The notes below the pieces were generated by a model that was given only the letters and a program-made list of their open reading frames with translations, was not told where the DNA came from and searched no databases. DNA of 15,630 nucleotides from JAVBTT01 sp031550325 (lineage in GTDB: Bacteria > Bacillota > Clostridia > Oscillospirales > UBA929): positions 1 to 15,630 of the forward strand of contig JAVBOR010000017.1 in assembly GCA_031550325.1 (NCBI GenBank). The letters run 5' to 3'. Made by a program: the position numbers and the translations under genes. Shown here piece after piece: positions 1-7,500 of the stretch; position 1 is the stretch's first letter; the number at the start of each line of letters is the position of its first letter.

Positions 1-27
1 ACGCGTCACATGCAGGCAGACCTCTAA
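1..27 (+). CDS. Possible 3' end of an upstream gene
   Basis: The first frame reads Thr-Arg-His-Met-Gln-Ala-Asp-Leu and then TAA at 25-27, and a strong hairpin follows six bases later. That arrangement is what the end of a rightward gene looks like. Nothing about its identity can be read from eight residues. The other two forward frames stay open for longer, so the call rests almost wholly on the terminator. Confidence 0.25.
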   Translation, partial: TRHMQADL

Positions 28-32
28 GCGTT

Positions 33-62
33 CGTGCAGCCCGATCCGGCTGCACGTCTTCT
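33..62 (+). terminator. Intrinsic terminator of the upstream gene
   Basis: A perfect 9-bp stem (33-41 with 48-56, CGTGCAGCC paired with GGCTGCACG) encloses a six-base loop and is followed by a short pyrimidine run, TCTTCTCT. The U-tract is interrupted, so termination may be moderate. It separates whatever lies to the left from the hpf leader. Positions 63-160 hold no gene or recognisable site. Confidence 0.5.
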
Positions 63-164
63 CTCCCCGCGGTTTTGCGCACATGTTTTCCCCCGTACCT
101 CCGCCTTTTCCCGCTCGGCGCGCCGTATAAAAAAGAGCCCCGCTCCATAAACATGTTAAATATA

Positions 165-313
165 TTTGAATTTTATGCGATATATGGTAGGAAGCCATCC
201 GGCGGTGATATACTGATATAGCAGCCGGGCGACCACGACCTAAAGGCCGTCTGAGTGGGTACCGCAACGCCGATCTGTTTATTGGACAGTTTCATCAAAC
301 GCCCATTCTAGTG
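165..313 (+). ncRNA. Probable raiA-motif structured RNA upstream of hpf
   Basis: The stretch directly in front of hpf has no coding frame but many nested pairings. They include GGGCG 227-231 with CGCCC 300-304, CCAC 232-235 with GTGG 256-259, a hairpin ACGACC-TAAA-GGCCGT with one mismatch, and CTGT/ACAG around a seven-base loop near 275-289. Known biology: the raiA motif is a large conserved noncoding RNA of Firmicutes and Actinobacteria that usually lies 5' of raiA/hpf. Position, size and compact folding fit. The identification is from context and appearance, with no covariance-model search, and the ends are approximate. No confident promoter was found. The alternative is an ordinary structured 5' leader of hpf. 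Confidence 0.55.
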
Positions 314-326
314 AGGAGGATCACCC

Positions 327-863
327 ATGAAATTTCAGTTCATCGAAAAAAAGCTCGACATCTCCGAGGCGCTGAAAGAGTACGCGCAGAAAAAAATTGG
401 CAAGCTGGAAAAGTATTTTCGCTCCACGCCGGACGTCCAGGTTCGCTTCCAGCGCGAAGGCGGGAGAGACACCGTGGAGTTCTCGCTCGTCTGTGACGGG
501 CTGAACTACCGCGCCCGCGAGACAACCGACGACATGTACCAGTCCATTGACAGCTGCGTTGCTTCGGTTGAGCGTCAGATCCATAAGAACAAGACCCGCT
601 TGGAAAAACGTCTGCGCCAGGGCGCGTTTGAGCGTGAGATTCCCTCAACGATGGCTGAGCCCATCGTCGATGAGGAGACCGAGTTTTCCATTATCCGTAC
701 CAAGCGCTTTGCCCTCAAGCCAATGACGCCCGAAGAGGCGATTTTGCAGATGAATCTGCTCAACCATGAGTTCTTTGTCTTTAAAAACTTTGACAACAAG
801 AGTTCCTTTGCCGTGGTGTACCGTCGCCGCGACGGCGGATACGGCCTGATCGAGGGAGACTGA
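327..863 (+). CDS. hpf: Ribosome hibernation promoting factor, long form
   Basis: The 178-residue protein binds the small ribosomal subunit and dimerises inactive 70S ribosomes into 100S particles in stationary phase or starvation. The N-terminal ribosome-binding domain spans about residues 1-100, starting MKFQFIEKKLDISEALKEY. A short acidic linker follows, and the C-terminal dimerisation domain spans about 120-178 with the family signature RTKRFALKPMTPEEAI and an MNLLNHEFFVFKN stretch. Length and both domains match long HPF of Firmicutes rather than the short gammaproteobacterial form. The ATG is preceded by GAGGAGG (313-319) at good spacing. A structured leader, probably raiA RNA, sits immediately upstream and probably belongs to the same transcript. 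The next gene is 355 bases away, so hpf appears monocistronic. Confidence 0.95.
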   Translation: MKFQFIEKKLDISEALKEYAQKKIGKLEKYFRSTPDVQVRFQREGGRDTVEFSLVCDGLNYRARETTDDMYQSIDSCVASVERQIHKNKTRLEKRLRQGAFEREIPSTMAEPIVDEETEFSIIRTKRFALKPMTPEEAILQMNLLNHEFFVFKNFDNKSSFAVVYRRRDGGYGLIEGD

Positions 864-956
864 CTCTTCCTGCAGACTCTGACGCGGAGCGGCTGCTCGG
901 TCGGCGGGGAGACACCCGCGCCCACGTGCGGCGGGCCGCCGCTCCGTTTCCCGGAC

Positions 957-1125
957 GTTCCTTTATCGGGTTTTGCGTTGAGCCTGACGGCGCAGCCGAC
1001 AGGCCCTTGCGGGATCAAAAGCCGATAAAGATCGAGCCACAAGGCATTCTCGGATATGCTCCGAGAATGCCTTGCCCCGCAAACAGCCTCAGCGGTTTGA
1101 TCCAGTTTCCGCTTTGTCAAAGAGG
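957..1125 (-). repeat. Four-hairpin intergenic repeat, copy A (leftward)
   Basis: Read on the minus strand, this gap between hpf and the lipid kinase has the family order. Hairpin 1 is reduced (TCTTTGAC edge near 1117-1123). Hairpin 2 is CAAACAGC/GCGGTTTG at 1080-1087 and 1092-1099 with one mismatch. Hairpin 3 is a 15-bp perfect stem, 1040-1054 with 1060-1074. Then come a TTGTGGCTC-like linker and hairpin 4, whose outer stem pairs 961-975 with 1016-1030 (14 of 15 pairs). Inside hairpin 4 the segment at 979-1010 matches the 15590 copy on the opposite strand, with compensatory changes in the inner 4-bp stem. There is no ORF. Positions 864-956 hold nothing further that I recognise. Confidence 0.75.
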
Positions 1126-1140
1126 GCGCTGCCCTTTTTT
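1119..1140 (+). terminator. Intrinsic terminator between hpf and the lipid kinase
   Basis: AGGGC (1123-1127) pairs with GCCCT (1131-1135) around a three-base loop, and the stem can extend into the flanking A-run and T-run. Six Ts follow at 1135-1140. It reads rightwards, so it can end hpf transcription. It replaces hairpin 1 at the edge of the intergenic repeat. Confidence 0.6.
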
Positions 1141-1218
1141 CATTGGTGCCAAACGCTGTGCTTGTCATTGCAGGGTATTTTTTCTCGGGCGAGCTGCCAC
1201 GTAAGGAGTTGACCGTTT

Positions 1219-2193
1219 GTGAAAAAGCGCCGGATTGTGTTCATCGTCAATCCCCGGGCGGGACTGCAGAACTGTCTGGAGGAAATCAAGGTGCTGGCCA
1301 GTATCTTGTTGGTCGAAGGCGGCCTGGACATTGATATTTTCGTCACGGAAAGGTCGGGGCATGCCCAGGAGCTTGCGCGGCTGGCCGCCGAGCGGGAGCC
1401 GTGCATTTTGGTCGCCTGCGGCGGCGACGGCACGCTCAACGAGGTTGTCAACGGCTCGATTGGCGTGGGGGACGCCCAGGTCACGCACTTCCCGGCCGGG
1501 ACGGGCAATGACTTTATCCGCATGTTCGGCGACACCGACCGCTTTCATGCGCTGATCGAGCTGCTGCACGGCGACGTTGTGTCCGTGGACGCGCTGGAGT
1601 GCGGCGGAAAGTACTGCTTGAACGTCTGCTCCATCGGCTTTGACGCGCGCGTTCCGGCCGCGATGCGGAACTTCAGGCGTATGAGCTTTCTCGGCGCGAA
1701 AATGCCATACAACCTGGCGATTGTCCAGTGCCTGATGAAGGGCATTCACGCGCCCTACGACGTGGAGGTTGACGGCGAGTTTCTGTCCGGACGGTACACG
1801 TTGATTGCCGCGATGAACGGCCAGTATTATGGCGGCGGCTTTAACCCTACGCCCGAGGCGCAACCCGACGACGGCTACATGGACGTTTTGCTGGTGCGCG
1901 CGCTTTCGCTGCACAAGTTTGCCTCGGCGATCGGCGCCTATTCCAAGGGCCGTCACCGGGATCTCAGCGACATCATTATGTACAGGCGCGCGCGCAGCGT
2001 GAACATTGTTCCGGAGAAGCCCGAGCTCGTCAACCTGGACGGGGAATCGGCCGTCTTGGACAAAATGTCCATCAACGTTCTGCACAACGCCGTTGACTTT
2101 TTGGTTCCGAAGGGGTCAAAATTCAACAATGTCGTTGAAATCTTTAGCAACAGTCAGAATAAGAGAGCTATTTCAGCTCCAACGGATTTTTAG
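1219..2193 (+). CDS. Diacylglycerol kinase family lipid kinase (DgkB/YegS/BmrU type)
   Basis: The 324-residue protein probably phosphorylates diacylglycerol or a related lipid using ATP, recycling lipid from membrane and lipoteichoic acid turnover; it acts at the cytoplasmic membrane face. Family motifs are clear: NPRAG at residues 11-15 at the end of the first strand, the nucleotide-binding GGDGT at 68-72 followed by LNEVVNG, and PAGTGND at 92-98. A GGGFNPTPEAQPDDG stretch and a D-G-E segment near the C-terminus fit the second domain. The start is GTG at 1219, preceded by AAGGAG (1204-1209). No ATG gives a complete first strand. It stands alone between a terminator and the groES promoter. 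The exact lipid substrate cannot be read from sequence. Confidence 0.9.
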   Translation: MKKRRIVFIVNPRAGLQNCLEEIKVLASILLVEGGLDIDIFVTERSGHAQELARLAAEREPCILVACGGDGTLNEVVNGSIGVGDAQVTHFPAGTGNDFIRMFGDTDRFHALIELLHGDVVSVDALECGGKYCLNVCSIGFDARVPAAMRNFRRMSFLGAKMPYNLAIVQCLMKGIHAPYDVEVDGEFLSGRYTLIAAMNGQYYGGGFNPTPEAQPDDGYMDVLLVRALSLHKFASAIGAYSKGRHRDLSDIIMYRRARSVNIVPEKPELVNLDGESAVLDKMSINVLHNAVDFLVPKGSKFNNVVEIFSNSQNKRAISAPTDF

Positions 2194-2227
2194 GCCATTT
2201 TTAGGCCATTTTTCAAAAAATTCATAT

Positions 2228-2256
2228 TTGTGTTTTGAGTCATAGTCTCGTATGAT
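2228..2256 (+). promoter_or_regulatory. Vegetative promoter of groES-groEL
   Basis: A -10 hexamer TATGAT (2251-2256) lies 17 bases after a -35-like TTGTGT (2228-2233). The predicted transcription start near 2263 falls just before the CIRCE operator, which is the usual arrangement for HrcA control. Confidence 0.6.
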
Positions 2257-2264
2257 TAGGAAGG

Positions 2265-2291
2265 CTGGCACTCTGTGTTCGAGAGTGCTAA
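2265..2291 (+). promoter_or_regulatory. CIRCE operator (HrcA binding site)
   Basis: The right arm GAGTGCTAA (2283-2291) is a perfect match to the CIRCE consensus. The nine-base spacer is exact. The left arm CTGGCACTC (2265-2273) differs from TTAGCACTC at two outer positions. It lies between the -10 box and groES, so the HrcA repressor should hold the operon down until heat shock or misfolding stress. Confidence 0.93.
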
Positions 2292-2318
2292 TATATACTT
2301 TGGGAGGAACAGTAGACT

Positions 2319-2606
2319 ATGAAGCTCAAGCCACTGGCCGACCGCGTGGTTATTCGGATGGTCGAATCCGAAGAAACCACCAAGAGCGGCATTATTCTCA
2401 CCGGAAGCGCAAAGGAAAAACCCCAGGTCGCCGAAGTTCTGGCCGTTGGGCCCGGCGGCATTGTCGACGGTAAAGAAGTCGCCATGCACGTCAGCGTGGG
2501 TGACAAGGTGATCACCAGCAAATATGCGGGCACCGAAATTAAACTCGACGGCGAGGAACTGATGGTTGTCAAGCAGGGCGACATCCTCGCGATTGTTGAA
2601 GCATAA
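2319..2606 (+). CDS. groES: Co-chaperonin GroES (Hsp10)
   Basis: The 95-residue protein forms the seven-subunit lid of the GroEL folding chamber in the cytoplasm. It begins MKLKPLADRVVIRMVE, the classic family N-terminus. The mobile loop that docks on GroEL is at about residues 18-36 (EETTKSGIILTGSAKEKPQ), with the conserved I-I-L hydrophobic contact, and VGPGG follows as in other GroES proteins. Length is normal. GGGAGGA precedes the ATG at good spacing. It is the first gene of a two-gene operon under CIRCE, with groEL starting 16 bases after its stop. Confidence 0.98.
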   Translation: MKLKPLADRVVIRMVESEETTKSGIILTGSAKEKPQVAEVLAVGPGGIVDGKEVAMHVSVGDKVITSKYAGTEIKLDGEELMVVKQGDILAIVEA

Positions 2607-2622
2607 GGGAGGAAATACACAG

Positions 2623-4257
2623 ATGTCTAAAGAGATTCTTTTTGGTGAAGAAGCCCGCCACGCGCTGGAGCGCGGCGTCAATCAGCTCGCCGACGCCGTC
2701 AAAGTCACCCTCGGCCCCAAGGGCCGCAATGTCGTTTTGGACAAAAAGTTCGGCTCGCCGCTGATCACAAACGACGGCGTGACGATTGCCAAAGAAATTG
2801 AACTCGACAACGCCTTTGAAAACATGGGCGCTCAGCTGGTCAAAGAAGTCGCCACCAAGACCAACGACGTCGCAGGCGACGGAACGACGACCGCGATCGT
2901 GCTCGCGCGCAGCCTGATCCGCGAGGGCATGAAGAACGTCGCCGCCGGAGCCAATCCCATGGTCATGCGCAAGGGCATCCAGCGAGCCGTGGACGCGGCC
3001 ATCAGCGCGATGCAGTCTGTCTCCCACGACGTGGGCGGTACACAGGACATCGCCCGCGTGGGCGCAATCTCCTCAGGCGACGATTTCATCGGCACGCTGA
3101 TTGCCGAAGCCATGGAGAAGGTCTCCACGGACGGCGTGATTACCGTTGAGGAGTCCAAGACGGCCGAGACATACAGCGAAGTCGTTGAGGGCATGCAGTT
3201 CGACCGCGGCTATGTCACCCCGTATATGATCACCGACACCGAGAAAATGGAAGCCGTCATCGACGACGCGCTCATTCTGATTACCGACAAAAAGATCTCT
3301 GGTGTGCAGGAGATTTTGCCGCTGCTCGAGCAAATCGTGCAGACCGGCAAAAAGCTTGTCATCATTGCCGAGGACGTCGAGGGCGAAGCGCTGTCGACGC
3401 TGATTGTCAACAAGCTGCGCGGCACGTTCACCTGCGTGTGCGTCAAGGCTCCGGGCTTTGGCGACCGCCGCAAAGACATGCTCAAGGACATCGCCGTGCT
3501 CACGGGCGGCGAGGTCATTTCCGACGAGCTTGGTCTTGAGCTGAAAGAGACCCAGGTTAGCCAGCTCGGCCGCGCGCGTCAGGTGAAGGTTCAGAAGGAA
3601 AACACCATTATTGTTGAGGGCGCGGGCAGCCAGGATGAGATTAAAGGCCGTATCGCACAGATCCGCGCGGCCATCGAGACCACGACCTCCGACTTTGACC
3701 GCGAGAAGCTGCAGGAACGCCTGGCCAAGCTTTCGGGCGGCGTCGCCGTCATCAAAGTGGGCGCGGCGACCGAAGTGGAAATGAAAGAGAAGAAGCTGCG
3801 CATTGAGGATGCGCTCAACGCCACGCGCGCTGCCGTGGAAGAGGGCATCGTGCCCGGCGGCGGCGTCGTGTATGTCAACGCCATCACGGCGGTGGAAGCC
3901 CTGCTGAAGGACAGCCACGGCGACGAGAAGACCGGTGTCATGTCTGTGATCCGGGCGCTGTCCGAGCCTGTTCGCCAGATCGTGGAGAACGCCGGCCTGG
4001 AGGGCAGCGTTGTGCTCGAGAAGATCAAGGCTTCGCGCAAGTCCGGATACGGATTTGACGCGCTCAATGAAAAGTACGGCGACATGATTGCCTTTGGCAT
4101 TGTCGACCCCACCAAGGTCACGCGCAGCGCGCTGCAGAACGCCGCCTCGATTGCCGCCATGGTGCTGACCACCGAGAGCCTCGTGGCCGACAAAAAAGAG
4201 CCGACGCCTCCTCCGATGCCCGCCGGCGGCGGCATGGGCGGCATGGACATGTATTAA
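2623..4257 (+). CDS. groEL: Chaperonin GroEL (Hsp60)
   Basis: The 544-residue ATP-driven chaperonin subunit forms the double-ring folding chamber that works with GroES. Visible landmarks are VTLGPKGRNV at residues 28-37, NDGVTIAKEI at about 50-59, the nucleotide-binding GDGTTT at 85-90, the intermediate and apical domains without gaps, VPGGGVVY in the returning equatorial domain, and a C-terminal Gly-Met-rich tail (PAGGGMGGMDMY). The ATG at 2623 is chosen because the protein then starts MSKEILFGEEAR, as in relatives, and because GGGAGG (2607-2612) sits ten bases upstream. The frame can be read further upstream, but that would overlap groES. Nothing appears damaged. Confidence 0.98.
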   Translation: MSKEILFGEEARHALERGVNQLADAVKVTLGPKGRNVVLDKKFGSPLITNDGVTIAKEIELDNAFENMGAQLVKEVATKTNDVAGDGTTTAIVLARSLIREGMKNVAAGANPMVMRKGIQRAVDAAISAMQSVSHDVGGTQDIARVGAISSGDDFIGTLIAEAMEKVSTDGVITVEESKTAETYSEVVEGMQFDRGYVTPYMITDTEKMEAVIDDALILITDKKISGVQEILPLLEQIVQTGKKLVIIAEDVEGEALSTLIVNKLRGTFTCVCVKAPGFGDRRKDMLKDIAVLTGGEVISDELGLELKETQVSQLGRARQVKVQKENTIIVEGAGSQDEIKGRIAQIRAAIETTTSDFDREKLQERLAKLSGGVAVIKVGAATEVEMKEKKLRIEDALNATRAAVEEGIVPGGGVVYVNAITAVEALLKDSHGDEKTGVMSVIRALSEPVRQIVENAGLEGSVVLEKIKASRKSGYGFDALNEKYGDMIAFGIVDPTKVTRSALQNAASIAAMVLTTESLVADKKEPTPPPMPAGGGMGGMDMY

Positions 4258-4274
4258 GCCGCAAGGCGCAAATA

Positions 4275-4316
4275 GTCTAAAAGGGCATTTCCGGAGTGAA
4301 GTGGCCCCAGCTAGAC
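4275..4316 (+). repeat. Fragment of the intergenic repeat (hairpin 3 type)
   Basis: Just after groEL, GTCTA (4275-4279) pairs with TAGAC (4312-4316) and GGGC (4283-4286) pairs with GCCC (4304-4307). The enclosed loop reads TTCCGGAGTGAA, nearly the hairpin-3 loop of the rightward copies at 11345 and 14373. It may act as the first stable 3' structure of the groEL messenger. There is no U-tract. Confidence 0.45.
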
Positions 4317-4328
4317 AAAAATTAAGGT

Positions 4329-4579
4329 AAGCAAAGCCAAGGGCTTGTTGTCTGCGAATAGCAGGCGATAAGCCCTTCGCTTTGCTTGATCTCCCCGGTG
4401 TATCACTCGTCGGGGTTTCCCTCCAGGCAAAAGAATCTCCCCAATTATTGTTCAGTATATCTACTGTCCAGCAATCGGGGAGCGGTTTGTTCCAGAAACG
4501 TCCTTTTTTACGCGTCTTTGCAAAGACGCAGCCCTTTTTCCATCTTGTCAAAGACCCCGCGCTTGGCGGGGTCTTTGAC
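4329..4579 (-). repeat. Four-hairpin intergenic repeat, copy B (leftward, divergent)
   Basis: Between the convergent groEL and GH5 genes, hairpins appear in the same order as in copy A when read leftwards. Hairpin 1 is a 14-bp perfect stem (4547-4560 with 4566-4579) whose ends read GTCAAAG and CTTTGAC. Hairpin 2 is a perfect GCGTCTT/AAGACGC stem (4512-4518 with 4523-4529), the same arms as in the 11320 copy. Hairpin 3 is an imperfect stem, CTCCCC/GGGGAG, at about 4436-4482. Hairpin 4 is two stacked stems, 4329-4337 with 4379-4387 and 4339-4346 with 4370-4377. There is an extra small hairpin at about 4389-4413. The sequence is much more diverged than in other copies, so membership rests mainly on order and hairpins 1 and 2. 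Confidence 0.5.
4547..4579. terminator. Strong bidirectional hairpin after GH5 and groEL
   Basis: A 14-bp perfect stem with a five-base loop lies 13 bases past the GH5 stop codon. Neither side carries a proper T-run, so it is not a textbook intrinsic terminator. It could protect the 3' ends of both convergent messengers. It is also hairpin 1 of repeat copy B. Confidence 0.4.
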
Positions 4580-4592
4580 GGGCTGTGCCGGC

Positions 4593-7500
4593 TTAGCCCT
4601 CGTCCGTCGTGAACGTCACGGTGAAGCTAAAGACATAGCTCGGGAACAGTTCGGGCATTTTGATGTTGCTGACGACAATCTTGCTGCCGTTTGCCACCTC
4701 GGCGCCCAGGGCGTTCAGCTCAAGCGTGCGCGCGTCCTTCTGCGCGGACGAGACGGCCGCGCCGTTGATTTTGACGCCGAAGCCGTTTTTGGAGGTCACA
4801 TCTGTGTTGAATCTCAGGTTGATCTTGCCGCTTTCGGGCACAAAGGCAGTCGCCGTCCAAATGCTGGTGTCGTAGGGTACGACATTGATCTCGCACTCGC
4901 CGCCCACCTGTCCGCTGAGTACGACAAGCGAGTAGGTTCCGGCCGCGGGCGCCTCGCTCACGCGCATACGTCCGCCGCCGTTTACGACAGGCGTGGCGTA
5001 CAGGAGCTGCCCGTCTACTTTGAGGTATGCCGTGCCGTCCACGGACGAGGTGATGTTCAGGTTGGCCGGGAGCGTTTCGACGATCGTCGGGGTGGACACG
5101 CTGACGTCAAAGGTCTCGGACGAAACCGTCAGGGTGTACAGAACGTCCGAGCCGTCCTCGGCCATCACCAGATACGTCGTCGGGGCCGTGAGATTGCGCG
5201 CGGTTGTCCCGCTCGTCTGGATCTGATTGCCCACAATGACGGCCAGCCCGTCAAATGAAAACTCCGGGCTCACAGACGAGAGATCCGCGCCGTACGGCAC
5301 GTTGACCTGGATGGTTTGGGCTTCCTGGTCGATGACCCCTTCGAAGAACGCGCCGTCCACGGTAAGGCTGAAGCTGTTCAGGCTCTTTTCGGTTGAGGGA
5401 TCGTCCAGCACGATCTTTACGCGGTAGGTCGAGACAACGCCGTCCTTAAACAGTTTGATGTCGACAACCGTGGCGTTGCCCCAGGGCGCGAGGCCAATCA
5501 GATTGCCCGTGACGCCTGTGCCGCTGTAGGTTACATACTCCACGCGGTCGGCGTCGCCCGCCGCGTTCATGGTCACCGCAGTCGCCAGATAGGGCGCGGT
5601 CACGACGTACTCACGCACGGCCGGATCAAAGCTTTCGATCAGCTGCCGCCCATCGGCGGTCACGCTCAGCGAGTCAAGCGCGGCGCCCGGCGCGGCGCTG
5701 AGCGCCGAATAGGCCGCTGAGCTGGATGTGACGGGCGCCTGCCACTGGGTGATCAGCTTGCCCGCGCGGATGAAATATTCCCAGTACCGTCTTCCCGTGA
5801 TGATCGAGGAGGCGTTGTTGTTGTGATACATGATGTAGCCCAGGCCGTCGTTGTGGCCCTGCAGGGTGGTCTGCCAGGAGTTGAGGCCGGCCTGCTCGCC
5901 GCTGATCGCGCCGGCAAGCTGGATGTTCCAGTACCAGTTGTAGTTGGAGGCCATGGCGGTGCTGCCGCTGGGGGCGCCCGAGCCGTTGGACATGCGCATC
6001 GCGCCGCCCTTGCCCATGCCGAGCTCGCCGTCGATCATCGGCATGCCGAGCTCTTTGGCGCGGTCGTTGAGCGATTTGATGATGCCCTCTGCCTCGGCGG
6101 GGGTGTAAAAGCCGCCGTTGGGACGCACGAATACGTTGTCGTTCTGCACGCCGGTCTGCGCCCAGTTCTGCGTGATGTACGGGTGATAGCTGACCATGTC
6201 GATGTTGGGAGCCGCCGTGGTGCCCAGCGGATCTCCGCCGTAGCCCTGACTCGTCCAGCCGGCCCAGGGCTGCCCGCCCAGCGCAGTGGGATTTGCCTGC
6301 GTCTGGCCCTCGGTTCCCGCGACCACCATGTGGGTCGGGTCAATACTTTTCAGGTAACTGGACGCCCTGTCGATCCACTTGTACAGCGTGCGGTCGGTCT
6401 GCGCAATGGCAAACTTGGCGGGGTTTTTGTAGCTTTCCAGCCTCGGGTCGGCCGCGCCGAGGTTTGCCGGCATATTGCCCTTCCACTCGCCCTCGGGCGT
6501 AAAGAAGTAGTTCTTGGCGTCCTGGCCGTCGCCCTCCCAGAACAGGCCGTCACGCGAGTTGTCCTGATCAAGGCCGAAGCGCGGCTCGTTCATCAGATCC
6601 CACGCGAAGATCGCTGGGTTTCCCTTCCAGGCCTTGCCGTCGACCGTGCTGATGCGGCCCGCGTAGGTGTCGATCAGGCTCTTGTAGCTCTCCCACGCGC
6701 CCTCGCTGACAAAAAACGCGTTCTGCGGGGCGGCGGCCACGTCGGCATAGGTCGAGGTGTTGATGGCCTGCGCCTGCGCGGCGGCGTCCTCGGGATAGGC
6801 GTTTTTAATGTAGTTCATGTTGGTCTGAATGCCGCCGTAGTCGTTCCAGTAGTTGGCCAGCGTTGGCATGATCATCACGCCGTGCTTGTCGGCGCTGTAC
6901 AGAATGTAGTCCATGCGCGACAGCGTCACGTCGTTGTAGATGATCTCCTGCTTGCCGTCGCCGTCCGTGTCGTAGAAATAGCGCACGCGATAGTTGCTGT
7001 CGCCGCCAAGTCCGTCGCGGCGGATGGCAGTCGCCGGGTTCTCGGTGCCCTGGCTGAAGAACCAGATGCGCAGAACGCGGTTATTGGTCTTTTTCAGCTC
7101 CATAAACGTGCGGTCGGTCTTCTCCTCAAAGCGCCAGCGCGTTCCGGTCGGCACCAGCGTGATGACGGGCTCGTCGCCCAGCCAGATGACGGCGAAGTTA
7201 TCGGACGTTTTGGTTTCGGTCGGCTTCATCGAAAAGCCGTAGTTGTTGCCGCCCGTATAGCGGAACGGCTCGCCATCCAGCAGGAACTCCCTGCCCTCGG
7301 GGCTCACCTCGACAGGCTGAGTGGGCGTCAGGGACTCATTGGCGATGACAAAGTCGGAGAATACACGACCCTCATAGTTTTCGCCCAGCGCTGTCACCAC
7401 GAGGGTGTACACGTCGCTTTCAATGGCCTGCGTATCGAGTACGCCCTTATAGGTTTCCTCGCCCTCGCCCTTGACAAGCTGTGCGCCGCCGACGATCATG

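Noticed and set aside
1141..1218. A promoter directly before the lipid kinase gene
   Set aside because: TTGTCA near 1160 and TATTTT near 1175 are too close together, and no other pair has acceptable spacing.
3073..4551. A 492-codon minus-strand frame over groEL
   Set aside because: It is the antisense of an unmistakable groEL. The product is compositionally odd and has no family features.
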